NCBI GenBank assembly: GCA_017645765.1
Contig: JAGCNV010000015.1
Coordinates: forward strand, 1-48,281
Source of the DNA: a bacterium
GTDB taxonomy: Bacteria; UBP6; UBA1177
Length of the DNA stretch: 48,281 nt
Direction: 5' to 3'
Below are positions 33,622 through 41,956 of this stretch, piece after piece. The position numbers and the translations under genes are program-made. The stretch's first letter is position 1; every line of letters starts with the position of its first letter. The notes beneath the pieces were generated by a model that was not told the origin of the DNA, did not search any database, and saw only the letters and a program-made list of their open reading frames with translations.

Positions 33622-33669
33622 GGATGAATCGTGACTAACGAAATTCCGTGATTTTTTATTTTTTTTGGT

Positions 33670-33686
33670 TAAAATCTTGTGTTTTT
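33670..33686 (+). promoter_or_regulatory. Possible lemA -10 region
   Basis: TAAAAT (33670-33675), then CTTGTG and five T (33682-33686) copy the downstream half of the local promoter pattern. There is no convincing -35 at 16-17 nt, so this is tentative. Confidence 0.35.
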
Positions 33687-33719
33687 GGATTGATTTTATG
33701 TTTTTTCATGGAGGAAATC

Positions 33720-34283
33720 ATGACTTTTGTTCTAATTTTCTTGGTAGTTGTCGTAGTTTGCGCGCTTACACTTTTTGCGATGTACAACAAACTCGTAGGT
33801 CTCAGAAACCTCGTCAAGAACTCTTGGAGCCAGATCGATGTCCAGCTCAAAAGACGTTTTGACCTCATTCCGAACCTCGTCGAGACGGCTAAAGGCTACA
33901 TGAAACATGAAAGCGAAACTTTCATCAAAGTCACAGAAGCCCGCGCCGCTGCAATGTCGGCGATAAACAAAGGTGACGTCAAGGAAGTCGGTGCAGCTGC
34001 GGCAAATCTCGACAGTGCTCTCGCAAAAATGATGCTCACTTTCGAAAATTATCCCGAGCTCAAGGCAAATCAGAACTTCCTCGCTCTTCAGGAAGAGCTG
34101 ACTTCGACCGAAAACAAGGTTGCTTTTGCGCGTCAGGCTTACAACGATGCCGTTATGGGCTACAACAACGCAGTCGAAATGTTCCCGACGAACATAGTTG
34201 CAAGTATGTTCAGTTTCAAGCAGTCCGATTTCTTTGAGATCGAAGATAAGGCAGAAAAACAGGCTCCGAAGGTAACATTCTGA
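33720..34283 (+). CDS. LemA family protein
   Basis: This 187-residue protein has one N-terminal membrane segment followed by a helical bundle with the family's marks: Y-N-K-L-V-x-L-R-N, S-W-S-Q-I-D-V-Q-L-K-R-R-F-D-L-I-P-N-L-V, then L-x-E-E-L-T-S-T-E-N-K-V-A-F-A-R-Q-A-Y-N-D. I start it at the ATG at 33720, with GGAGG 6 nt before it, leaving out an upstream extension. LemA proteins have no settled biochemical role. They are often next to M48 proteases, as here, with 16 nt between the two genes, so a shared membrane quality-control role is inferred. Confidence 0.92.
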   Translation: MTFVLIFLVVVVVCALTLFAMYNKLVGLRNLVKNSWSQIDVQLKRRFDLIPNLVETAKGYMKHESETFIKVTEARAAAMSAINKGDVKEVGAAAANLDSALAKMMLTFENYPELKANQNFLALQEELTSTENKVAFARQAYNDAVMGYNNAVEMFPTNIVASMFSFKQSDFFEIEDKAEKQAPKVTF

Positions 34284-34299
34284 AATTTCAGGTTTTTTC

Positions 34300-35706
34300 A
34301 TGTGGGAACTTATAAGGATAAACAAGCGTAAATCGCTTTTCGTGCTGATTTTGATGTTTATTCTCATGGTCTCGCTTTCGGGTGCTATCGGAGCAGGTTT
34401 CTACGCCGCAGACTGGGTCACGGGAATGCTCTGGGGCGCTTTGATCGGAATCCTTATCTGGGCGGTTCAGTCGGCAGTCGCCTACTTCGCCGGAGACGAT
34501 ATCGTACTTCACTTCAATATGGCAGTCGTCGTAACGCCGGAAAGTTATCCGCAGCTTTACAACATCGTCGAAGAGATGAAAATCGCGGCAGGACTTGCCG
34601 TAATGCCTGAAATCTACATTGTTCAAAGTGCAGGTCTCAACGCCTTTGCAACGGGAATCAGGCGCGAAAAGACGGCGATATGCGTAACGAGCGGACTTGT
34701 CGAAAACCTCACCCGCGACGAACTTCAGGGAGTCATCGCCCACGAAATGAGCCACATTTTAAACCGCGATGTTCTTTTCATGACATTTGCAGGAGTCATG
34801 CTCGGAACGATCACGATGCTTTCGAACGTCATGCTTAGAGGCACTGTTGCTGCAAATTCGAATAGCAGAAGATCCCGCAAAAAAGGTGGTTTTTCCGGTG
34901 GACATCCGGTCGTAATCCTGGTTATACTCCTTTTTGCGATCCTCGCACCGATCCTTGCCCGCATTTTCTACTTCACGATATCGAAAAAACGCGAATATTT
35001 AGCTGACGCCTCAGCCGCAAGACTCACCCGCTACCCGATAGGACTTGCCTCTGCATTGCAGAAAATAGCGAAACACTCTTCTGTCGATTTCGTCAGCAAG
35101 ATCACAGCTCCGATGTTCATCGTCAATCCGCGTTTTGCAGGAGGCGACGAAGATTCGCTTTTCGCCGCTTCGACTCACCCGCCGATTTACAAAAGGATTG
35201 CCATTCTGACGCAGCTTCAGCACGGCGGAAAAGTTTCGCTTGAAAATTACCAGAAAATTTATGAAAAAGAGCTCGAAACTTCAGGACTTTTCTCGAAAAC
35301 TTCGCTTGAATCCGACAAATCTGAAGCTGTAAGAGCCGAAAGCGCCGAAAAAATCACCGAATTCACTGAATCGAGAAAAGAGGTCGCCGACGTCATTCTC
35401 GCAAATACCGGTTTCAAAATCCTGACATGCGAATGCGGCCTTAAAATCAAGCTGCCGCCGAGTGACCTGCGCATGAAAGTCGTCTGCCCGAGATGCAGAA
35501 AAGAACTTTCGGTTTCAGGAGAAAGTGCCTTGGCTGCAGAAAACGGCGGAAACGAACTCGTTTTCAGGAGAAAAAACAAAAATTCGTGGGAATCCTTCCC
35601 GTGCCAGTGCGGAAATTTCACTTTCCAGCTCTCTCCCCTTTTCCGCGGAACTTACGCAGTCTGCAAGCGCTGCGGAACAAAAGTCAAAATAGAATATCCG
35701 GAATAG
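34300..35706 (+). CDS. M48 (HtpX-like) membrane metalloprotease with C-terminal zinc ribbons
   Basis: This 468-residue protein has two N-terminal membrane segments (about 12-35, 42-62), the zinc-protease motif H148-E-M-S-H152, membrane segments around 160-180 and 203-222, and the third zinc ligand E232 (R-E-Y-L-A-D). HtpX-type enzymes cleave misfolded membrane proteins. Unlike ordinary HtpX (about 290 residues), it carries an extra tail with two Cys4-type ribbons: C-E-C-G then C-P-R-C (about 371-395), and C-Q-C-G then C-K-R-C (about 430-460). The ribosome site is weak. Its stop directly abuts the stop of the converging PBP2 gene. Confidence 0.9.
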   Translation: MWELIRINKRKSLFVLILMFILMVSLSGAIGAGFYAADWVTGMLWGALIGILIWAVQSAVAYFAGDDIVLHFNMAVVVTPESYPQLYNIVEEMKIAAGLAVMPEIYIVQSAGLNAFATGIRREKTAICVTSGLVENLTRDELQGVIAHEMSHILNRDVLFMTFAGVMLGTITMLSNVMLRGTVAANSNSRRSRKKGGFSGGHPVVILVILLFAILAPILARIFYFTISKKREYLADASAARLTRYPIGLASALQKIAKHSSVDFVSKITAPMFIVNPRFAGGDEDSLFAASTHPPIYKRIAILTQLQHGGKVSLENYQKIYEKELETSGLFSKTSLESDKSEAVRAESAEKITEFTESRKEVADVILANTGFKILTCECGLKIKLPPSDLRMKVVCPRCRKELSVSGESALAAENGGNELVFRRKNKNSWESFPCQCGNFTFQLSPLFRGTYAVCKRCGTKVKIEYPE

Positions 35707-37593
35707 TTACTCGCTGACTTTCGCTTTCAGATAGTATGATTTGAGAACTTTATAGACGATAGGCGCTGCCGTACTTCCGCCGTGAGCACCGCTTTCAACA
35801 ACGGCAACAGCGACAACTTCAGGATTTTTGTACGGGAAAAACGCCGCGAAAAGAGCGTCATCCTGCATCAGGAACTTCTTTTCGTCCTCAGTCTGGTCGA
35901 CACTTCTTCTTTCAGCATTGGAGACGACCTGGCTTGTTCCCGTCTTTCCTGCCGCGTCGGGTATCGTGTGGTCGGCATGGTGAAATGCCGTTCCGCCAGG
36001 CTCGTTCGTGACAGACCAGAGTGATTTGTTCACATCGTTGAAATGCTGCTGTTTTATGTTGAGGACACGAACCACTTCGTTTTCGATTTCTGTTGCCGAG
36101 CCGTCTTCGTGGATTATTTCGTCAACGATTTTGGGTTTTACGATCACTCCTCCGTTTGCAAAAGCGGCGTATGCAACAGCAATTTGAAGCGGAGTCATTC
36201 TGATGTCGCCCTGTCCGATCGACATGTTCATGAGCATTCCGTTGTTGATCCTCATTCCAGGATAGTTCATCGCAAACCAGCTTCGCGTCGGCAGAATCCC
36301 GTTTTCCTCTCCAGGAAGATCGATTCCGGTCGCCGTTCCGACTCCGAAAAGAGCAGCAAAACGGGTCATTCTGTCGATGCCGAGATCCTGCGAAAGGTAG
36401 TAGTAATAGATATCGCAGCTCTCTTTCAGCGAATGGTAAAGATTCACGAATCCGTGTCCGCCCCTGCTCCAGCAGCACTTGGTGTCGCGTCCGAACGAAA
36501 GGCAGCCGCTGCAGAGATAAGTCGATTTCGGCGTTATAAGGCTGTAGTGAAGCGCGGTCACGGCGGGAATTATCTTGAAAGTCGAACCCGGGAAGTAAGT
36601 CTGCCTGATAACTTTGTTGAGCAGCGGGTGAAGTATGCTCTGGCTGTATTCGCGCCATATTTTTTCAGGGATCCTTTTTCTCGAAAAAAGGTTTGTGTCG
36701 TAGGAAGGACCCGAATAAAGTGCCAGTATCCTTCCGGTTTTCACTTCCATAACGACCACGGCACCGCTCAGCTCTCCCAATGCGGAAGCTGCCGTTTCCT
36801 GAAGGTAAGAAAGAACTGTCGTCCGGACCGAATCGCCTTTTGAAGCGTGTTTCGTCTCAGGAATCGCACCGTCAATATTTTCAGGGAGCTCGATCTTTCG
36901 CCCTAAATAGTCGATAACATGGAAAGTTTCGCCGTATTCGCCGTGAAGCTCGTTTTCATACCATTTTTCAAGTCCCGTCTTTCCGGTTGAATCTTCGGGA
37001 TCGTAAGTCGTGTATGTTTCAAGTTCCGACTGGTTTATTTTCGAAACATAACCGGTTATATGCGCCGTCACTTCGCCGTAAGGATAGACCCGCCTGTACG
37101 ATGAAGATATAATGGTTCCCGTAAAATTGGTCAAATATCCGGAATAACTGAGAATTTTCTTTTTAGGAATTTCGTCTTTGACAAGCATCGGAAGATACTT
37201 GCAGCGGCCGTAACATCCGTTAAGTCTTGAAAGAAGACGTTTTTTTTCGTTTTTGGAAAGTTCTATCAGTGAGCTCAGCCTGTCGACCTGCTCTTCCATC
37301 TGGTCGCTTTTGGCAAAAAATATAGGAACGACCGATATTTTGAAGGAAGGTTCTGTCGAAGCCATAACCGGACCATCGGAAAACAGGATCTCGCCTCTCG
37401 CCGGAAAAATCTTCTCGCTCAGGATGAAGTTGTCACGCGATCTGCCGTAAAATTCGTCTCCGTGAATGACCTGAAGGACAAACACTCTGACCAGAAGAGC
37501 CAGAAACGAGAAAAATATTACATAGATAAGAGGACGCGTCTTTTTGCAGATGTTTTTGACTTCATCAGCCTGATTGAGAATCCTCACAGCCAA
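35707..37593 (-). CDS. mrdA: Penicillin-binding protein 2 (elongation transpeptidase)
   Basis: This 628-residue class B PBP has one N-terminal membrane segment (about 22-43), a PBP-dimerisation domain, and a transpeptidase domain with S337-T-F-K (catalytic Ser), S392-C-D, and K-T-G-T-S near residue 535. S-C-D in place of S-x-N is usual for PBP2. A Cys/His-rich loop (C361-x-x-C364, C373-C374, H380) before the S-C-D motif suggests a metal site. It crosslinks peptidoglycan for cylindrical growth with the Rod complex. Its start overlaps the mreD-like gene by 10 nt. RodA is not visible in the window. Confidence 0.94.
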   Translation of the reverse strand: MAVRILNQADEVKNICKKTRPLIYVIFFSFLALLVRVFVLQVIHGDEFYGRSRDNFILSEKIFPARGEILFSDGPVMASTEPSFKISVVPIFFAKSDQMEEQVDRLSSLIELSKNEKKRLLSRLNGCYGRCKYLPMLVKDEIPKKKILSYSGYLTNFTGTIISSSYRRVYPYGEVTAHITGYVSKINQSELETYTTYDPEDSTGKTGLEKWYENELHGEYGETFHVIDYLGRKIELPENIDGAIPETKHASKGDSVRTTVLSYLQETAASALGELSGAVVVMEVKTGRILALYSGPSYDTNLFSRKRIPEKIWREYSQSILHPLLNKVIRQTYFPGSTFKIIPAVTALHYSLITPKSTYLCSGCLSFGRDTKCCWSRGGHGFVNLYHSLKESCDIYYYYLSQDLGIDRMTRFAALFGVGTATGIDLPGEENGILPTRSWFAMNYPGMRINNGMLMNMSIGQGDIRMTPLQIAVAYAAFANGGVIVKPKIVDEIIHEDGSATEIENEVVRVLNIKQQHFNDVNKSLWSVTNEPGGTAFHHADHTIPDAAGKTGTSQVVSNAERRSVDQTEDEKKFLMQDDALFAAFFPYKNPEVVAVAVVESGAHGGSTAAPIVYKVLKSYYLKAKVSE

Positions 37594-38078
37594 GTCTCCT
37601 TATAAAAAAGAGTATCGACTTTCGGCTTGAAGGCAACGAAGAGAAAAATCAGTATGAACACAGAAAAAAGTGACGGGAAAATAAACGAAAAAGCTGAAAA
37701 GTCCCCTGTAAAAACATAGCTGTAGAGTATTTTATCAAAATTTATCATAAAAGATGCAAGTATCGCGTTCAGAAGCGCTGTCAAGGAATAGTCGAACGCC
37801 GTCGAAGCAAAAAAAGCAACCGTGAGAATGTAGATCTGAAATGCAACCGTTAAAATAAAGAGAAACGGAAGAGGTGCCGCCGCCTGAGAATAGATCAAAG
37901 TTGCCAAAGTCATGTAAGTTATTCTTTTTCTTACATTTTTTTCAGTATACAAAATTGTTGCGACTATCGGAAAGTGAGGAAAAAGAAACTGCGAAATTTC
38001 CAAAGAATAAAGAATGAAGACAAACAGCGCGAACGCCAGAAGCAGTTCAAACACAAATTTGAAAGAGAGAGTTTTCAC
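37584..38078 (-). CDS. MreD-like rod-shape membrane protein
   Basis: This polytopic membrane protein of about 164 residues has five or six hydrophobic segments. MreD sequences are poorly conserved, so the call rests on size, topology, and position directly before mrdA (10-nt overlap) and after a cell-wall peptidase gene. I choose the GTG at 38078, with AGGTG 4-6 nt upstream. A TTG one codon earlier is possible. MreB and MreC are not adjacent, which is unusual for mreD. It follows tRNA-Arg by about 35 nt and is likely on the same transcript. Confidence 0.65.
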   Translation of the reverse strand: MKTLSFKFVFELLLAFALFVFILYSLEISQFLFPHFPIVATILYTEKNVRKRITYMTLATLIYSQAAAPLPFLFILTVAFQIYILTVAFFASTAFDYSLTALLNAILASFMINFDKILYSYVFTGDFSAFSFIFPSLFSVFILIFLFVAFKPKVDTLFYKETWL

Positions 38079-38113
38079 CAATCACCTGCGAAAAAACCAA
38101 AGAAACAAAAAAG

Positions 38114-38190
38114 TGGCGATCCCAACAGGAGTCGAACCTGTGACCTGTCACTTAGGAGGCGACCGCTCTATCCGTCTGAGCTATGGGACC
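38114..38190 (-). tRNA. tRNA-Arg (anticodon CCU), CCA encoded
   Basis: The minus strand gives a complete cloverleaf with acceptor GGTCCCA/TGGGATC, an anticodon stem GTCGC/GTGAC around CTCCTAA (anticodon CCT in DNA), and a T arm ending GTTCGAC. The discriminator is G followed by an encoded CCA. Its first ten bases are also the last codons and stop of the M23 peptidase gene. Confidence 0.96.
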
Positions 38191-38933
38191 GTCTTTGGCA
38201 AATTCTCCAAAGGATCGACCGGTTCCGATCCTTTTCTTATCTCGAAATGAAGGTGAGGTCCGGTCGCCTTTCCCGTCTGTCCGACCAAGGCGATCTTTTC
38301 GCCCTTCTTGACCTGTTTCTGTTCACTTACGAGATTTTTCGAATTATGCGCATAAATCGTAAAACTGTTGTCCAGATGTAAAATTATGATCGTCATACCG
38401 TATCCGCTTTTTTCGCCGGAAAAAACGACTTTTCCGTCAGCAGCGGCATAAATCGGTGTTCCTTCGGGACATCCGATGTCTATCCCGCTGTGTTTCTTCC
38501 CCCAGCGGGTACCGAATTTTGAAGTAACGACCCCTTTTACCGGCCATATATACTGACTCGGTTTTCCTGGTTTTGCAGGTTGGGCTGCTTTGGAAGGTGG
38601 ATTGCTTTTCGCCTTCGGAGCAGGTTTCGCTGCCGGCTTATCGGATTTTACATCCTTATGATTTTCTTTTTTCGCATTTGAAGGAGCAACTGCCGCCTTT
38701 CCGCCCGCTTCGAGCGGAGCAGCCACACCCGGAACGAAGATGTAATCTCCGGGCATGATCTTTTTTGCGTCGGGGATATTATTGTTTTTCTCCAGATTGT
38801 CAACAGTAGTTCCGTAAAGTTGTGCGATACTATAGAGAGTTTCGTTCTTTTTCACCTTGTGATAAATTCCGAACGGAGCGGCGCACGACAGAAACGCGAA
38901 CATTGAAAATATAAGAATCAGGAACTTTTTCAT
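38181..38933 (-). CDS. LysM/M23 peptidase lipoprotein (NlpD/EnvC-like)
   Basis: This 250-residue lipoprotein (lipobox F-L-S-C, Cys17) has a LysM domain (residues about 25-70: Y-H-K-V-K-K-N-E-T-L-Y-S-I-A ... P-G-D-Y-I-F-V-P), a Lys/Pro/Ala linker (about 75-130), and an M23 metallopeptidase domain with H-S-G-I-D-I-G (zinc His and Asp) and H-L-H-F-E. The zinc ligands look complete, so it may cut peptidoglycan itself, although some NlpD-type relatives only activate amidases. The ATG at 38933 has GGAGAGAG upstream. The stop codon lies inside tRNA-Arg. The order peptidase, tRNA, mreD, mrdA puts it in an elongation or division wall cluster. Confidence 0.93.
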   Translation of the reverse strand: MKKFLILIFSMFAFLSCAAPFGIYHKVKKNETLYSIAQLYGTTVDNLEKNNNIPDAKKIMPGDYIFVPGVAAPLEAGGKAAVAPSNAKKENHKDVKSDKPAAKPAPKAKSNPPSKAAQPAKPGKPSQYIWPVKGVVTSKFGTRWGKKHSGIDIGCPEGTPIYAAADGKVVFSGEKSGYGMTIIILHLDNSFTIYAHNSKNLVSEQKQVKKGEKIALVGQTGKATGPHLHFEIRKGSEPVDPLENLPKTVP

Positions 38934-38944
38934 CTCTCTCCAAC

Positions 38945-38985
38945 AAAAAAACGCGGAATTTTAACGATTTTTTAGCCAAATTCAA
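38945..38985 (-). promoter_or_regulatory. Promoter of the M23 peptidase/tRNA-Arg/mreD/mrdA run
   Basis: TTGAAT (38985-38980), a 16-nt spacer, TAAAAT (38963-38958), then TCCGCG and seven T (38951-38945). The T-run ends 11 nt before the ATG, so the leader is very short. No other promoter is evident before mreD. Confidence 0.8.
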
Positions 38986-39053
38986 GAAGAATAAAACAAA
39001 AATTTCCCGAAACCCCATAAATTTCCTAAACTCCCTACTCCCTACAAAAATCT

Positions 39054-39096
39054 TTGCTTTGCCCGAAATAACCGCTATAATCCGTCGTCGTTTTTT
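39054..39096 (+). promoter_or_regulatory. Promoter of the exported-protein/folD run
   Basis: TTGCTT (39054-39059), a 16-nt spacer, consensus TATAAT (39076-39081), then CCGTCGTCG and six T (39091-39096). The AGGAGG ribosome site follows at once. Confidence 0.85.
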
Positions 39097-39113
39097 AGGA
39101 GGTGTCGAAAAAA

Positions 39114-39701
39114 ATGAGAAATTTCGCTACTTTATTCTTTTTTATTTTCATTTTCCCGTTTTTTCTTTCAGCCAAGGAACCGGTTCAGGTCGCTATTCTC
39201 CACAATGACGGATACACGCTTTATCAGGAATTCAGACCGAATGACAACACCTATAAAAATACCGTACGCGATATGGAAGTTCTCGCTTCGAAACACAAAA
39301 ACAAAGTTTTTTCTCAAGCTGCGACTCTGGTTAAAACAATACAGAACAAATGCAAAACATATTATGATATAAATACAAAACTCATTGAAATACTTAAGAA
39401 AAAATGGTCGAAACCTCATTATGCCGACATGGATGAAGAGTGGAAAGAGACAACTTTTGCAAAAGACAGGAAAAAAGTTCAGGATATTCACAGGCTTTCG
39501 CTCGGAATGCAGCAGGCTTACAACGACTGGAACGAACTCAGGAACAAAGCTTTTGAAAAAAAAGATATAAAAGAGATTGCGAAAGAACTCGAAAAAGCGA
39601 ATGATGCTCTGAAAACGACTATCGACGGAGTTCTGGCTGAAGAAAAACCTGCTATGGATGCAATTGCAAAAGAGTTGGAAATAATGAAAATGTCAAAATA
39701 A
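39114..39701 (+). CDS. Exported helical protein, unknown
   Basis: This 195-residue protein has a signal peptide (M-R-N-F-A-T-L..., cleavage near F-L-S-A-K). The remainder is Lys/Glu-rich and largely helical with coiled-coil character in residues about 120-190. AGGAGG lies 11 nt before the ATG at 39114; a GTG 12 nt earlier sits on the ribosome site itself and is rejected. It is 13 nt from folD and probably co-transcribed with it. I recognise no family. The helical, charged, periplasmic make-up is loosely Skp- or OmpH-like, but there is no motif to support that. Confidence 0.75.
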   Translation: MRNFATLFFFIFIFPFFLSAKEPVQVAILHNDGYTLYQEFRPNDNTYKNTVRDMEVLASKHKNKVFSQAATLVKTIQNKCKTYYDINTKLIEILKKKWSKPHYADMDEEWKETTFAKDRKKVQDIHRLSLGMQQAYNDWNELRNKAFEKKDIKEIAKELEKANDALKTTIDGVLAEEKPAMDAIAKELEIMKMSK

Positions 39702-39714
39702 TCAAGGAGTTGAA

Positions 39715-40548
39715 ATGTTACTTAAAGGTAAAGACGCTGCTGACGGAATAGTTTCAAAACTTTTAGAAGAAGATCTAACAGGCCTCACTCTCGCGGTTTT
39801 TCACCCGCTTAACGACGGCGCAGCTGAAAGTTATCTCAAGACAAAAGAAAAATGGCTGAAGAAAATAAACGCTAAAATCGAGGTCGTTCCGGTTGATGAA
39901 AAAATGACGCACGATGCATTTTTCAGCAGACTCGAACAACTCAACAACGACTCCTCAATAACCGGAATCATGGTCGAACTTCCCCTCCCGATAAAAATTC
40001 CCGAAAAGGAACTTCTGACCGGAATAAACCCGCTCAAAGATGTCGACGCGATAACCTATTTCAATCAGGGCAAGATCTTCACTTCGAAGAATGAAGACCT
40101 GATTCCGTGCACATCTGCTGCTTCTATAAAACTGCTTGAGCATTATCGAATCGATTTTGCCGGCAAAAACGTCCTGGTTATCGGGCGAAGTTACATCGTC
40201 GGACTTCCTCTTTTCAAGCTCTTTTTGAATAGAAACGCCACCCCTACAGTCGCTCACAGAGGGACTTCCAACCTTAAAGATTTAATACATAACGCAGATA
40301 TTATTGCAGTTTGTGCCGGAACACGCGGAATAGTAAAATCGAGTGAAGTGAAAGACGGTGCAATAGTAGCCGATGTCGGAATCCACGTCACGGAAGAGGG
40401 AAAAGTTGTCGGAGATATGATCATAGATCAGGAAAACGAGGAAGAAAGAATCAACTACTCACCTGTTCCCGGCGGAGTCGGCACTGTTACGAATGCGATG
40501 ATGCTTCACAATCTTGTCCAGTGCAGGAAACTCCAGCTCCAAAACTAG
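39715..40548 (+). CDS. folD: Bifunctional methylenetetrahydrofolate dehydrogenase/cyclohydrolase
   Basis: FolD interconverts methylene-, methenyl- and formyl-tetrahydrofolate, supplying one-carbon units. The catalytic Tyr40-x3-Lys44 pair is present (S-Y-L-K-T-K). The family stretches G-I-M-V-E-L-P-L-P, P-L-K-D-V-D-A, P-C-T-S-A-A, the NADP loop V-L-V-I-G-R-S-Y-I-V-G-L-P, and the C-terminal P-V-P-G-G-V-G-T-V-T follow in order. At 277 residues it is slightly short at the N-terminus. The ATG has AAGGAG 7 nt upstream. It lies in a run with dciA-like, meaB and topB genes. Confidence 0.95.
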   Translation: MLLKGKDAADGIVSKLLEEDLTGLTLAVFHPLNDGAAESYLKTKEKWLKKINAKIEVVPVDEKMTHDAFFSRLEQLNNDSSITGIMVELPLPIKIPEKELLTGINPLKDVDAITYFNQGKIFTSKNEDLIPCTSAASIKLLEHYRIDFAGKNVLVIGRSYIVGLPLFKLFLNRNATPTVAHRGTSNLKDLIHNADIIAVCAGTRGIVKSSEVKDGAIVADVGIHVTEEGKVVGDMIIDQENEEERINYSPVPGGVGTVTNAMMLHNLVQCRKLQLQN

Positions 40549-40554
40549 GCGGAA

Positions 40555-41025
40555 ATGGTGATGAAACAGAGGTTTTCACAGGTAAAATCACTTAAGACTC
40601 TGGTGCTTGATTCAAAGAGCAACATACTGATAATATTAATGAATTGGCAAAATATCGTTGGCAAAAGCAACTCCAGGAATATGATGCCGGTAGAGTTGAA
40701 ACAAAAAACTCTGACCATTGCCGTTCCGAACAACATGGTTCTTTCAGTCGCTTCAAAATTTTCGGCGGTAATCATAAACAAGACCAACCACTGCTTTGAA
40801 ACAGAGTGCATTTCAAAACTGAAATTCGAGATAAAACCGGAGTTTTTCAAAAAGACAAAATCCGAAAAAAAGAATGACACACCGCAAGTTCCGGAAATCT
40901 CAGAAGAAGAAATTTGCCAAAAAAAGCAGGAACTTATCACAAGATTCAATCTTAATGACAATATTGCCGAATGTGCCGCAAGAATAGAACTTTTAAATAT
41001 AAAAAGAGGAAAAAATGAGCAGTGA
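40555..41025 (+). CDS. DUF721/DciA-like protein
   Basis: This 156-residue protein has a central stretch (W-Q-N-I-V-G-K, then P-V-E-L-K-Q-K-T-L-T-I-A-V-P-N-N-M) matching the pattern of DUF721/DciA proteins, in which a beta-rich domain helps load the replicative helicase DnaB in bacteria lacking DnaC. The N- and C-termini are Lys/Glu-rich and probably flexible. It begins 6 nt after folD and overlaps meaB by 11 nt. The family call rests on a short motif, so moderate certainty. Confidence 0.7.
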   Translation: MVMKQRFSQVKSLKTLVLDSKSNILIILMNWQNIVGKSNSRNMMPVELKQKTLTIAVPNNMVLSVASKFSAVIINKTNHCFETECISKLKFEIKPEFFKKTKSEKKNDTPQVPEISEEEICQKKQELITRFNLNDNIAECAARIELLNIKRGKNEQ

Positions 41026-41956
41026 TCTCATTATGGATTTCAGATCTTTGGCAAAACTGATTTCAAAGATCGAAAACAACAGGGCCGGTTACGAAGACGA
41101 CCTCATGTCGCTCTACAAAGAAAACTCCGAAACTGTAACGATCGGAATCACAGGCCCTCCCGGAGCCGGGAAAAGTTCATTGACGGACAGAATCATCAAA
41201 GAATACAGAAACTTAGGTAAAACTGTCGGAGTAGTTGCCGTTGACCCGAGCTCCCCTTTTTCAGGCGGCGCGATACTCGGCGACAGAATAAGGATGTCAG
41301 ACCACGCTTCAGATCCCGGCGTTTTCATCCGCTCGATGGGAAGCCGCGGCAGTTTAGGCGGTCTCGCTCCCGCGACAATTGATGTCCTCAACCTGATGAA
41401 AAGCGTAGGATTTGACGTTCTCATAGTTGAGACAGTAGGCGTAGGACAGAGTGAAATCGATGTCATGAGCATCGCTGACACAGTTCTTCTGGTTTTGGTT
41501 CCGGGACTCGGTGACGACATTCAGGCTTTGAAAGCGGGAATCATGGAAATCGCCGACATTTTTGTCGTAAACAAGGCCGACAAAGACGGAAAGGAAAAGC
41601 TTCTAGCCGAAATAAACATGATTATCAACCTCAACAAACACCGTTTTCTGTGGGTTCCGCCGGTAGTCGAAACGATTGCGACCGAAAATCAGGGAATCGG
41701 TCGCCTCATGGATTCTATTTCAGACAGAAACGCATGGCTCAAAAACAACGGCCTTGATGTCAAAAAAGATAAAATCATCAATCAATTCAAGCATAAAGCG
41801 ATGGACAGGATCGGTTATGAAATTATGAACATGCTTAATTCAAAGGGAATAATCGAAGGCTGGACTCAGGGGATCATCGACGGAAAAACCAACCCCTACT
41901 CCGCTATGCATGAGCTTGACAAAAACCTTGAAATCATTTGGAAAAGCAACAAATGA
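41015..41956 (+). CDS. meaB: MeaB/ArgK-type G3E P-loop GTPase
   Basis: MeaB is a GTPase chaperone that protects and reloads adenosylcobalamin on methylmalonyl-CoA mutase. The 313-residue chain has the P-loop G-P-P-G-A-G-K-S-S-L, V-V-A-V-D-P-S-S-P-F-S-G-G-A-I-L-G-D-R-I-R, the switch stretch R-S-M-G-S-R-G-S-L-G-G-L, E-T-V-G-V-G-Q-S-E, and N-K-A-D for base recognition, all typical. The mutase itself is not in the window. It overlaps the DciA-like gene upstream and topB downstream (ATGA). Confidence 0.94.
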   Translation: MSSDLIMDFRSLAKLISKIENNRAGYEDDLMSLYKENSETVTIGITGPPGAGKSSLTDRIIKEYRNLGKTVGVVAVDPSSPFSGGAILGDRIRMSDHASDPGVFIRSMGSRGSLGGLAPATIDVLNLMKSVGFDVLIVETVGVGQSEIDVMSIADTVLLVLVPGLGDDIQALKAGIMEIADIFVVNKADKDGKEKLLAEINMIINLNKHRFLWVPPVVETIATENQGIGRLMDSISDRNAWLKNNGLDVKKDKIINQFKHKAMDRIGYEIMNMLNSKGIIEGWTQGIIDGKTNPYSAMHELDKNLEIIWKSNK

